This document shows, one piece after another, positions 27,102-36,190 of a stretch of 64,000 nt of DNA. The notes beneath the pieces are model-generated. The model was not told the origin of the DNA and searched no databases. It saw nothing but the letters and a program-made list of their open reading frames with translations. How positions within the stretch are numbered: position 1 is the stretch's first letter; each line of letters opens with the position of its first letter. Both the position numbers and the translations under genes were made by a program. Source of the DNA: Vibrio gazogenes (GTDB lineage: Bacteria > Pseudomonadota > Gammaproteobacteria > Enterobacterales > Vibrionaceae); the NCBI RefSeq assembly GCF_023920225.1, contig NZ_CP092588.1, positions 1 through 64,000 of the forward strand, given 5' to 3'.

Positions 27102-29015
27102 ATGACTCTTTACAAGCAAATCGTTATGGGAATGATTGCGCTGTTTATTTTGCTGATTAGTTCTGTATTTATTATTGAATTTAATACGACACGCAGCAAC
27201 CTTGAACAACAGCAACGTTCAGAAGTCAGCAACACCATCAACACTGTCGGGCTGGCACTAGCTCCGTATTTGGAAGATAAAGACACGGTTTCAGCCGAGT
27301 CGGTTATCAATGCATTGTTTGATGGCAGCACGTATTCGCTGGTCAAATTAACCTTTTTCGATAAGCGGCCAGCGATTGTGCGCACTTATCCCATTACACC
27401 AAACGGTGTCCCGAAATGGTTCACTCACTTTGGTTTGTTTAAACCAATCCATGAAAGCCGTGTGGTCACCAGTGGCTGGATGCAGCTCGCCAAGGTAGAA
27501 ATTGTTAGCCATCCGGGCGAAGCATATCGGCAGCTATGGGATGCCCTCATTCGACTGAGCATTGTTTTCGGCTGTGTTTTCCTATTCGGACTGATCGCAA
27601 TTTCGCTGATTATCAAACACTCTCTACGACCACTTCATGCGATAGTGATAAAAATGGAGCAGGTTGCGCGCAGCCAGTTTGGTAAGCCATTACCTCCGCC
27701 CATGACGAAAGACCTCATCCATGTCGTTGATGGGATCAACCAGATGTCTTCTCAGATTGAAAAGGCTTTTATGGCTCAGGCAAGAGAAGCGCAACAACTA
27801 CGAGATCGGGCTTATCTCGATCCGGTCTCAAAACTGGGGAATCGTTCTTACTATATGAATCAGTTGGAAAACTGGTTAAGTGAAGGTGGATACGGTGCCG
27901 TTGCAATGCTTCAGGCAACCTTCATCGAAGAAAGCTATGATGTTCAGGGTTACGAGAGCGGAGACATGCAAGTAAAAACACTGGCAGAACGTCTCAAACT
28001 GTCGGTGAATGCACCGGGAACGATCCTTGCACGCCTATCAAGTAATGAATTCGCCTTTCTCTTCCCTCATGCTGAAGATGATGAAATTCAGACCATTGCT
28101 GAAGATATTATAAACTGTGTCTCAGACATGACACCGGATCCGACGGGGATCGTATCTCCGGAAGCTTATCTGGGATTAGTACTGAATGAATCTAAAACCA
28201 CAACCTCCAACATTCTGTCGCTGCTGGATAATGCTTTGGCGTCCGCAAAAGCGGATCGGACGAAGCCATATAGCTATATTAATAGTAACGAGAATCGCTT
28301 AGTCATGGGTAAACAGCAGTGGAAAACGCTGGTTGATCAAGCAATGAAAGATGATTTGGTTCGTTTTCGATTTCAGGCTGCATGTGACAAGGATGGTAAG
28401 GAACTACATAAAGAGGTGTTCTCCTCAATCGAAAAAGATGGTCAACGATACAGTGCGCCACAATACCTGTTTGCGTTGGAGCAACTTAACGTCAGCCATA
28501 TTTTCGATGAGTATGTGATTCAGCAGATGTTCGACAAATTAGCTCGGGACGAAAACGGTAAGGACATTCTGGCGGTCAACATTTCCGGCAACAGTATTTC
28601 AGATCCAAGCTTTATTCGCTGGATATCTCAGTTACTGACGCAGAATCTATCGGTCGCGAAACGATTCCATTTTGAAATTCCGGAAGCCTGTTTCATCGAA
28701 AACGCCAACTATACAGCACTATTCTGCCATGCCATTCGGGATGCCGGCGCGGACTTTGGTGTCGATCACTATGGCCGAAATTTCCAAACATTGGATTACC
28801 TCAACGAATTCAGACCACATTACGTGAAACTGGACTATTTATTCACGCATAATCTGAAAGATGAGAAACAGACATATACACTTGCGTCGATTTCAAGAGC
28901 CGCGCATAACCTAGACATTACAACGGTAGCGTCAAGGATAGAAACACAAGAGCAGCTAGACTTTCTGGCTGAACACTTTATTGATGTATTCCAAGGCTTT
29001 ATTGTTGATAAGTGA
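27102..29015 (+). CDS. lapD: LapD-type c-di-GMP receptor with degenerate GGDEF-EAL domains
   Basis: Inside-out signalling receptor: binds c-di-GMP in the cytoplasm and holds LapG in the periplasm. The 637 residues have TM1 (about 10-28), a periplasmic LapD_MoxY_N-type domain (about 30-145) containing a Gly-Trp loop (TSGWMQL) as in the LapG-binding loop, TM2 (about 152-172), HAMP, GGDEF (about 240-400) and EAL (about 415-637). The GGDEF signature is SSNEF and the EAL motif is EVF, so both active sites are broken, as expected for a receptor rather than an enzyme. It lies 6 bp after lapG and 26 bp before lapB. Confidence 0.94.
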   Translation: MTLYKQIVMGMIALFILLISSVFIIEFNTTRSNLEQQQRSEVSNTINTVGLALAPYLEDKDTVSAESVINALFDGSTYSLVKLTFFDKRPAIVRTYPITPNGVPKWFTHFGLFKPIHESRVVTSGWMQLAKVEIVSHPGEAYRQLWDALIRLSIVFGCVFLFGLIAISLIIKHSLRPLHAIVIKMEQVARSQFGKPLPPPMTKDLIHVVDGINQMSSQIEKAFMAQAREAQQLRDRAYLDPVSKLGNRSYYMNQLENWLSEGGYGAVAMLQATFIEESYDVQGYESGDMQVKTLAERLKLSVNAPGTILARLSSNEFAFLFPHAEDDEIQTIAEDIINCVSDMTPDPTGIVSPEAYLGLVLNESKTTTSNILSLLDNALASAKADRTKPYSYINSNENRLVMGKQQWKTLVDQAMKDDLVRFRFQAACDKDGKELHKEVFSSIEKDGQRYSAPQYLFALEQLNVSHIFDEYVIQQMFDKLARDENGKDILAVNISGNSISDPSFIRWISQLLTQNLSVAKRFHFEIPEACFIENANYTALFCHAIRDAGADFGVDHYGRNFQTLDYLNEFRPHYVKLDYLFTHNLKDEKQTYTLASISRAAHNLDITTVASRIETQEQLDFLAEHFIDVFQGFIVDK

Positions 29016-29041
29016 TGGAAAAATAGAAAAGGTCAGCTCGA

Positions 29042-31153
29042 ATGCAAGATACATTACTCAATTCGCTGATTTATATCAGTCGGTATTATGGCTTAGCGAA
29101 CTCTCCGGAAGCGCTGATTAATGGATTACCGTTATCAGATGGGAGACTCACCCCATTTTTGTTCCCTCGGGCAGCAGAAAGGGCTGGATTGGTTGCCAAA
29201 GAAAACCGCGCAAAATTGAGCGATATACCTCGACTGATATTCCCCGTCGTGCTCTTGCTGAAAGGTGGCGAATCATGTGTATTACTCAGTATTAATGAAG
29301 AGCAACAAGAAGCTGAAGTCGTCACAGAGTCATCCGGTATGGTCCCGATCTCCTATTCTTTTCAGGATCTGGAAGAACGCTATATCGGCCGCTATTTTAT
29401 GGTCAAAAAGCAGTTCAGTTATGATGAAAGATCTCCGGAAGTCTTAAAAACAAATCAAGGTCACTGGTTTTGGAGTACCATTTGGCAGTCGAAAAAAATT
29501 TACCGGGATGTACTGATAGCGTCACTGCTGATCAATGCTTTCGCAATTGCCGCACCAATGTTTTCCCGCTTAGTATATGACAAAGTCGTACCGAATCTCG
29601 CATTTGAAACACTCTGGGTTCTTTCCAGCGGTATCGTCTGTATTTTTCTGTTTGATATCACCCTGAAAATGCTCAGAAGCTATTTCATTGATGTCGCAGG
29701 AAAAAAATCAGACATTCTGATCTCTTCAAAACTCTACAGTAAGGTGCTGGGCATCCGTATGGAAAACCGTCCCCCTTCTGTCGGAGCATTTGCCAGACAC
29801 CTACAAGAATTCGAGTCAATCCGGGAGTTTTTCACCTCTGCAACGATTTCGTCACTGATTGATTTGCCGTTTGCCTTCTTATTTCTATTTCTCATCTGGT
29901 TAATGTCAGGCCCATTGGTCATTGTTCCGATTGTCGGTGTGATGATGTTAGCATGTTACTCTTACCTGATTCAGCCCAAACTCAAAGTCGCAATCGAAGA
30001 AGGCTCCAGACTCGCGTCTCAGAAATATGCCAATCTGATTGAAAGCCTTTCCGGTTTAGAAACCGTCAAACTATTCGGTGCACAAAGTCAATTCCAATAT
30101 CGCTGGGAAGAAGCGGTTGCACATATGGCGAATTGGAATATAAAAAGCAGAAAAATAACCAATGGTATTCAGAACGCTGCGGGTTTTGTCCAGCAGGTGA
30201 GTAACATCGCGATGATTATTGTCGGTGTTTATTTGATTTCTGAAGGTGACTTGACCATGGGGGGCATGATTGCAGCTACAATGCTCAGTAGCAGAGCAAT
30301 TGCGCCAATGATTCAGCTCTCTTTACTCTCGACTCGGTATACGCAGGCCAAATCAGCTTTCACGTTAATCGAAGGCATTATGGCGATGCCTGATGAGCAA
30401 GAGGAAGGGAAACGCTATATTCATCGCCCCATCTTTAAAGGCAAAATCGAATTAGACAACGTGACTTTTCACTACCCTGGCTCTGCGACCGCATCGATTC
30501 GTGATGTCAGTATCACCATCAATCCCGGAGAAAAAGTCGCAATTATCGGCAGAGTAGGCTCAGGAAAGACCACATTAGAGCGCTTAATCATGGGATTGTA
30601 TAAGCCCACAGAAGGCCACATTCGTATTGATGACACCAATATTTCTCAGCTACATCACATTGATATTCGTAGAAATATTGGCTGTACGCCACAAGATAGT
30701 CTGCTATTTTTCGGGACAATTCGAGAAAATATTACACTCGGAAGACCATTAGTTGATGATCGAGATATGCTCGATGCAGCAAATCGTGCCGGTGTAACGA
30801 TGTTTACTCAACAGGATGCAGCCGGAATGGAACGGCAAGTCGGGGAAGGTGGACAATTACTTTCCGGTGGTCAAAAACAAGCAGTAGCAATTGCTCGAGC
30901 CTTGTTAGGTCGCCCTCCCGTACTATTAATGGATGAACCGACCAGTGCTATGGATAACCGTTCAGAAATGCACGTGAAGCATCAATTGAAACAGTTAACC
31001 CCCAATGAAACACTGATACTCATCACGCATAAAACATCAATGCTGGATATTGTCGATCGTATTATCGTGATGGAAAAAGGTTATGTGATTGCAGATGGCG
31101 CGAAAGAGGAAGTGCTAAATAATCTGCGTCAAGGAAACGTCCGGGCTGTTTAA
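29042..31153 (+). CDS. lapB: Type I secretion ABC transporter (LapB)
   Basis: Inner-membrane ATPase that exports the LapA-type giant adhesin. The 703 residues contain an N-terminal C39-like domain without the catalytic cysteine (about 1-125), an ABC transmembrane domain (about 150-440, five to six helices) and the nucleotide-binding domain with Walker A GRVGSGKTT, signature LSGGQ and Walker B VLLMDEPTSA. The inactive C39-like domain is typical for transporters of RTX-type and Lap adhesins. No TolC/LapE gene follows; the next gene is convergent. Confidence 0.94.
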   Translation: MQDTLLNSLIYISRYYGLANSPEALINGLPLSDGRLTPFLFPRAAERAGLVAKENRAKLSDIPRLIFPVVLLLKGGESCVLLSINEEQQEAEVVTESSGMVPISYSFQDLEERYIGRYFMVKKQFSYDERSPEVLKTNQGHWFWSTIWQSKKIYRDVLIASLLINAFAIAAPMFSRLVYDKVVPNLAFETLWVLSSGIVCIFLFDITLKMLRSYFIDVAGKKSDILISSKLYSKVLGIRMENRPPSVGAFARHLQEFESIREFFTSATISSLIDLPFAFLFLFLIWLMSGPLVIVPIVGVMMLACYSYLIQPKLKVAIEEGSRLASQKYANLIESLSGLETVKLFGAQSQFQYRWEEAVAHMANWNIKSRKITNGIQNAAGFVQQVSNIAMIIVGVYLISEGDLTMGGMIAATMLSSRAIAPMIQLSLLSTRYTQAKSAFTLIEGIMAMPDEQEEGKRYIHRPIFKGKIELDNVTFHYPGSATASIRDVSITINPGEKVAIIGRVGSGKTTLERLIMGLYKPTEGHIRIDDTNISQLHHIDIRRNIGCTPQDSLLFFGTIRENITLGRPLVDDRDMLDAANRAGVTMFTQQDAAGMERQVGEGGQLLSGGQKQAVAIARALLGRPPVLLMDEPTSAMDNRSEMHVKHQLKQLTPNETLILITHKTSMLDIVDRIIVMEKGYVIADGAKEEVLNNLRQGNVRAV

Positions 31154-31199
31154 CGCCCCCATCAGCAAACAATAAAATTGATGTTGCCGTGATATGAAA

Positions 31200-32879
31200 T
31201 CAAATTTCAGAGACAACATCATTTTCATCTAATAGAGAACTACATTTAATTTCGTACTGGGTGAAATTAAAAATACTAGGGCCATGAGATCGCTTGATCA
31301 CAATACGCTCATCGCCGAATTGAACAATCACATGACTGAACACTTTACTTTTGACTTCAATGGTATTCTCCCTCAACATATCTTCAAATTCATCTTCCAT
31401 CACTGCGAGCTTATCTTTCTCTTTAACCATCTGCTCACTCGTTTCTTGTTTCAGACGTTCGATCTCTTCTCGCTCTTCTTCAGTTCGTTTTTCTTTGGGT
31501 CTCTTATTAAATTCTAATTCCCGACGGACAATGTCCATCGTTCTGGCCTGTGTCTGTTTGTATTGTTCTTTATATTGTTCCAAGCGCTCTCTGTAACTCG
31601 CATAGCAGCCAAACGCTTCAACACGCGTTGCTGTATCTCCCTCAACCCCAAGATTGACACAGATGAGTTTACCGCCGACTTTAGCCATGCCCCCACTTAA
31701 CGTTCCTTGCTTCTCTTTCTCATCGATGACATACAGATCCTGCCCACAACGAATATTATTGCTAATGCTATGCACGGCCAGATGAATATCATCATGTGCC
31801 TGAATTTCAGAATACTGCGCATAATTGGCTTTAATTGTCGTACCAGACTTTACCGTGCAAGTGCGCTTCTCGTCATCGGCAGTCGTATGACCAATGATCC
31901 CTTTCCCAACTTGAATATCGCCCTGAGCCTGAACATCTGCAGATTCAATAAATCCGCCAACGGTGATAGACCCGGTCGCACGGACAATCATTCCGGATTC
32001 AATATTGCCAGCGACAATCAAGGCCCCTTTAAATTTTACATGCCCCGTCCCCACATTGATATTTTGCATACATAATGCATTATCAACATCGATACTTCGT
32101 TCCTTGATCAACGGCATTCCGGAAGTCGTCGAGACTAAAATATTGGGGTCTTTCGCAGAAAAGGTGGTGCCTTTGCCTTCTTTCATGGGGGAATCATTCC
32201 CCGGTTTTGCCGGAATAATCGTCCCTTGAACCGTATAACCGGGCGTCCCTTTGGTAGCGGGTATCCGGCGCATCACTTCATCGCCTTCTCCCACCGTAAT
32301 GGTCTCCCCCAAATTTCTCATGTCGAGTTTTGACGAGTTTTTTTTCTGTTGTGGCGCCAACACACGCTTATTCACATCATCAACTAAAGGAATAAATTTC
32401 GTATCGACACCGTTGACAGGATTTTTCCCTCGTGCGATAGGCTGAACAAACACCTCTCCGGGGGAGAGCGTTCTGCTCACGATTAAAACTTTTTTCAGTG
32501 CTGTCTTATTAATACCTTTGGTCACTTTTGACTGAGCAAGTGCATAAACTAAATCACTACCAAGCAATCCTCGGCCACCATATGCGCCCACAACCACCAT
32601 ACTCGCAAGCATGTCTTGATCTGCTAACTCAACCCTCACTTGCGCATGAAGACGCTTCGCAACGACAGTGTCCTTATAAGCATCGCCTTTGCCTTCATTA
32701 GCAACATTGATAAACCGTTCTAATACATCCTGATCCAAATAGAACTTAGAGGCACCTATATTTGCTAAAGCTTCCATGATTCCGCTTTTCGATAATTTCT
32801 TACTCAGCGTTTCTATCGGTTTCAGATTCGCGATGACTGATTTTTTATCTTCTGTAATAGATAAGATTCTCTTCCACAT
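31200..32879 (-). CDS. FapA family (DUF342) protein
   Basis: A 559-residue cytoplasmic protein. The centre (about 190-400) is a Gly/Val-rich repeat region predicted to form a beta-solenoid (GHVKFKGALIVAGNIESGMI, GGFIESADVQAQGDIQVGKG), the FapA/DUF342 hallmark. An N-terminal FapA-type domain precedes it, and a highly charged coiled coil (about 430-510; KEKRTEEEREEIERLKQE) with a short C-terminal domain follows. DUF342 proteins occur widely in Vibrio and Shewanella, but their role is unsettled; polymerising or polar-localised scaffolds have been suggested. It is convergent with lapB, 46 bp apart. Confidence 0.85.
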   Translation of the reverse strand: MWKRILSITEDKKSVIANLKPIETLSKKLSKSGIMEALANIGASKFYLDQDVLERFINVANEGKGDAYKDTVVAKRLHAQVRVELADQDMLASMVVVGAYGGRGLLGSDLVYALAQSKVTKGINKTALKKVLIVSRTLSPGEVFVQPIARGKNPVNGVDTKFIPLVDDVNKRVLAPQQKKNSSKLDMRNLGETITVGEGDEVMRRIPATKGTPGYTVQGTIIPAKPGNDSPMKEGKGTTFSAKDPNILVSTTSGMPLIKERSIDVDNALCMQNINVGTGHVKFKGALIVAGNIESGMIVRATGSITVGGFIESADVQAQGDIQVGKGIIGHTTADDEKRTCTVKSGTTIKANYAQYSEIQAHDDIHLAVHSISNNIRCGQDLYVIDEKEKQGTLSGGMAKVGGKLICVNLGVEGDTATRVEAFGCYASYRERLEQYKEQYKQTQARTMDIVRRELEFNKRPKEKRTEEEREEIERLKQETSEQMVKEKDKLAVMEDEFEDMLRENTIEVKSKVFSHVIVQFGDERIVIKRSHGPSIFNFTQYEIKCSSLLDENDVVSEI

Positions 32880-32998
32880 CTACGCGCCCTTATCGTACAT
32901 ATCGCAATCCATTCTGTTTGCTCATATTTTACTCATCTCATGACAGCAACTAAATAAGCGCTATTGAAAATTCAGTGCTGGGTCACCAACTTAGCAGA

Positions 32999-33011
32999 TT
33001 TACACTGTAAA
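32999..33011. other. parS2-type centromere site
   Basis: TTTACACTGTAAA in the gap between tmcA and the FapA gene, 33 bp from another identical site. The start-to-start distance is 46 bp. Confidence 0.85.
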
Positions 33012-33044
33012 TAGGCAAATTTGGTTGATGGACTATAACTCAAA

Positions 33045-33057
33045 TTTACACTGTAAA
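33045..33057. other. parS2-type site overlapping the tmcA stop
   Basis: TTTACACTGTAAA covers the codons for the last Phe-Thr-Val and the TAA stop of tmcA (minus strand), so the protein's C-terminus is partly dictated by a centromere sequence. Confidence 0.85.
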
Positions 33058-35070
33058 CTCGCGAGTGATAATAGATGAAAGATTATCTCGGATTATCTGC
33101 TCAATTTGTTTCCTGCCAGTGACAGAGGAATGAGCAACTATCGTTGACCACGCCTGATTCTGTAATACTTTCTCTATCAATAAGTCGTCAAGCATGTCGA
33201 CATACTCAGGCGAAAGGGCTGACATATAGAGAGATATCCATACAGCGACACTCTCATAGTTGGAACCGCCTTGAGCATAATTTCGAATCAATGCGACGGG
33301 TATATCGACTATCGGTAAATTGACGCTCATCTTTAACAATTGCCGGACGACATCAGGTTCTAATCGAGTCAGCTCTGTTTTTAAGGCATGTAAGAAATAG
33401 TATGAAAATTGTTTTCTCGCAGACTCAAACCACGAATACGAATTATGGTAAATCATCACGATGGAATAACAGCCACTCGCTTGATCTCTACGCGAACCAA
33501 TCTTCACTGGATGAAAACCATTTTTTCCCCAAAACTGCAGAAGCGCTGAAGTCGCACCAAAGCTGGTAGCGATATAGTCAGTCGGGCATTGACGAGTTAA
33601 TTCAGAAAGTAGTGCAGCGCCATATCCTCGACCTTGCCAAGCAGGATGAATCGCAATACGCATCACTCGACAACAAGTCAAACCAGCCGCATCCGATAAT
33701 CCGAGTTGGTTCACCAAAGATGTCGGTACAAGATGTCCTTTAGGACGATGCTGACCGCGTTGAATTCTTTCAACTGCATCTGGCGATAACGGACCTTCCT
33801 GTATTGCAAGAATGCATCCCACAAGATGATGCGCTCTTTGCGCAATAAAGACTGTGATATTCGAATCAGAAAGAATACCCATTAAATCATTCGGTGTAGT
33901 TTGATAGTGGGCATTGATGAGTAAAGAAAAGAGATTGGCGAACAACGCTGGCTCATTCAGCAACTCGTCACGCGTAAGGTGACGATACTGAACTGGGCCA
34001 TCGGAGACATCCTCGATGGCGGGTAACTCAGCATCAAGCAAAAAAGTCTGATATTGCCACTTCTCAAGTGGATCGCCTTCAGCCCAGCGGATCGGTGTTG
34101 ATAAGGTCTGATGTATTAAACCGGGTCGATTGTGTTTTAACCACGGTAAAAATTTAAGCGTGAACCCTCTGCCACATCCTTCATAACCATGAATCGTGGT
34201 CGAAAAAACGAGACGATGATAGTGATGGGTTAAAGAAGTAAGCATCGATATCGGCATTGCAGCGGCTTCATCAATCAAGAGTAGGTCACAGCCCGGACGT
34301 TCATAAATGAGTTCATCCGGGGCGATGAACTGAAGTTTGGCTTGCTGATAAATAAATGCCTTCCCCTGTATTTGTCCTTCTGGCAGCATTCGTTGAAGAT
34401 GGCTGAAGATCGGGTCAACCGACGAAAAGGCAGGAGCAGTAACAATGATTTGAATGGATGAACGACGCTTCATTAAAACGGATGCTGCAATGCCCAGTGC
34501 ACTGCTTTTCCCCCGCCCACGATCCGCAGTCAATACGAAGGGGCGTTTACGGTGCCCTTCGACGACATGAACAATTGACTCAATCGCTTGTTCCTGTTGC
34601 TCAAACCACTCAACTCGCGTCGATGGTTGCGGTGGAAAATCGATTTTAACAGACGGCTGTAACTCATCCACCAATATCAGTTTATCCAAGGCACGTCGTA
34701 ACCACTGTTGGGCCGGATTTAAATTTTCAGCCCACTCAGGGGCATCAACAACGACTAAAATCCCGCCACCTTGTAGCGTTCCAAGCGCGGCATTAAAACT
34801 GTCGGCATCAAACCCAATCGATAAATCAACCAATAACAGCCCACATTCCTGACCCAGTAAGCGCCGACCGGACTTAACATCAAACCAGTCATATCTTTCT
34901 CTGGAATGGCCGCCAAGCTGTATATGCCGACCACCAAAATGGTCTTTTAATTGCAATAGTCGGGCTTCAGTCCATTCTGGCGCCCCTCTCAACACAATAC
35001 CGGCACGGCAGAACGTTTGTGTCAAATAAGACCGTAATGGAGAAAGAACCTCAGAAAAAGCACACATCAT
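33046..35070 (-). CDS. tmcA: tRNA(Met) cytidine acetyltransferase
   Basis: Acetylates the wobble cytidine of elongator tRNA-Met using acetyl-CoA and ATP. The 674 residues have an N-terminal DUF1726-like part, an RNA-helicase-like ATPase with Walker A TADRGRGKSSALG (about 183-195) and Walker B LLLIDEAAAMP, then a GNAT acetyltransferase domain (about 400-560; RIAIHPAWQGRGYGAALL) and a C-terminal tRNA-binding tail. Length agrees with the family. No strong ribosome site is visible before the paired ATG codons at 35070. The stop codon lies within a parS2 palindrome. Confidence 0.95.
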   Translation of the reverse strand: MMCAFSEVLSPLRSYLTQTFCRAGIVLRGAPEWTEARLLQLKDHFGGRHIQLGGHSRERYDWFDVKSGRRLLGQECGLLLVDLSIGFDADSFNAALGTLQGGGILVVVDAPEWAENLNPAQQWLRRALDKLILVDELQPSVKIDFPPQPSTRVEWFEQQEQAIESIVHVVEGHRKRPFVLTADRGRGKSSALGIAASVLMKRRSSIQIIVTAPAFSSVDPIFSHLQRMLPEGQIQGKAFIYQQAKLQFIAPDELIYERPGCDLLLIDEAAAMPISMLTSLTHHYHRLVFSTTIHGYEGCGRGFTLKFLPWLKHNRPGLIHQTLSTPIRWAEGDPLEKWQYQTFLLDAELPAIEDVSDGPVQYRHLTRDELLNEPALFANLFSLLINAHYQTTPNDLMGILSDSNITVFIAQRAHHLVGCILAIQEGPLSPDAVERIQRGQHRPKGHLVPTSLVNQLGLSDAAGLTCCRVMRIAIHPAWQGRGYGAALLSELTRQCPTDYIATSFGATSALLQFWGKNGFHPVKIGSRRDQASGCYSIVMIYHNSYSWFESARKQFSYYFLHALKTELTRLEPDVVRQLLKMSVNLPIVDIPVALIRNYAQGGSNYESVAVWISLYMSALSPEYVDMLDDLLIEKVLQNQAWSTIVAHSSVTGRKQIEQIIRDNLSSIITREFTV

Positions 35071-35160
35071 CGCAAAGCCATAAAAACAGAAGTATTGGTA
35101 TCACATCATACAAATCATCTGAGGAAAGGGAAGTGTTTCTCATGAGGAATTCAGGATTCA

Positions 35161-35190
35161 AAAAAGCCCGGTGAATCACCGGGCTTTTTT
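35161..35190 (-). terminator. parB2 terminator
   Basis: AAAAAGCCCGGTGA-TCACCGGGCTTTTTT type hairpin, 23 bp downstream of the parB2 stop and symmetrical enough to act both ways; it shields tmcA from par transcription. Confidence 0.9.
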
Positions 35191-35212
35191 ATTTCAAGCA
35201 TAAATCGAGACG

Positions 35213-36184
35213 TTAGTTCATCTTACTCTGGATAAATTCAAATAATTCATCCATGAGCTGATCATCAACCCGCTTTAGATTCAGCACTAACTGGCTACCT
35301 TTGCGAGTATAACTTGCGCGCCCTTTGACTAACTCAATTTTATGAGAGGCAGCTTTCTGCTTCGGTGCCAGAGAAGCCATCCACTGTTCCAGTGTTTCCG
35401 TCACTTCTTTGGTCAATCGAGCAACACCTTGAACCTCACTTTTTTGCCAGACAAATTCCCCATCGGCACGGCATTTATCTAAGAGTTGCGCCCGCTGTTC
35501 CTCATCTAACACACTATATTGTTTATGAAGTTTTACGATCGTCGGGCGACCAAGCTCAACAACATTCGGGTAAGCCTGAAGTAACTCAAGCGGCAAAGCG
35601 GCAGCTTTCAAAGCACCACTCACGAGCGCTTCACTACATTGAAACATCTTCGCTAAAGCTTTTTGATCATCCGCCTCACCACTATCCAGTTTCGCCTGCA
35701 TCTCTTTACCTTTTTCGTAAAGAGATAACGGCTTGTGCGCGTTCGCCACGTCAGACAAGAATTTGGCATGATCTTCATTGATTCCGGCCGCCACATAAAC
35801 GAGGAAGTCCTGCTTTGCCAGGAGACATGCCATACGACGTCGGCTACCATCGAGCACTTCAATCATACCGTCAGTTGAACGTCGTCCAACGGCTGGATAC
35901 TGTTGCCCCCGGTCTTGCAGTGTACTCAAAATATCAGACAATGCATGTTCATTCAGAAACGACTGTTCACGGGCATTCCGTTCAAAAACGGTCGTTTGGG
36001 TCGCAATACGATCTGCTGGTATACGCTGTAATTCAAAGGTGACTAAATCTTTGCCAGCCACAGCCAATTCGATGACATGTGCTTTTTCTTTTGCAGCGTT
36101 TTGCGCCTCTTGTGGGGTTGTTGCCCGGCGCTTATCGGCTTTACCAAACAGTTTTGCGTTTAATTCTGATGTTTTCATTGCCAT
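35213..36184 (-). CDS. parB2: Chromosome II partition protein ParB2
   Basis: Centromere-binding protein that loads at parS2 sites and segregates the origin region with ParA2. The 323 residues include the ParB motif region RNAREQSFLNEHALSDILST, the conserved LDGSRRRMACLL, a helix-turn-helix (KALAKMFQCSEALVSGALKA, about 175-195) and a C-terminal dimerisation part. The size matches V. cholerae ParB2. The first of two ATGs is used, with AAGAGA upstream. It is 6 bp after parA2, in an operon. The six parS2-type palindromes in this window are its expected targets. Confidence 0.95.
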   Translation of the reverse strand: MAMKTSELNAKLFGKADKRRATTPQEAQNAAKEKAHVIELAVAGKDLVTFELQRIPADRIATQTTVFERNAREQSFLNEHALSDILSTLQDRGQQYPAVGRRSTDGMIEVLDGSRRRMACLLAKQDFLVYVAAGINEDHAKFLSDVANAHKPLSLYEKGKEMQAKLDSGEADDQKALAKMFQCSEALVSGALKAAALPLELLQAYPNVVELGRPTIVKLHKQYSVLDEEQRAQLLDKCRADGEFVWQKSEVQGVARLTKEVTETLEQWMASLAPKQKAASHKIELVKGRASYTRKGSQLVLNLKRVDDQLMDELFEFIQSKMN

Positions 36185-36190
36185 ATTCTC

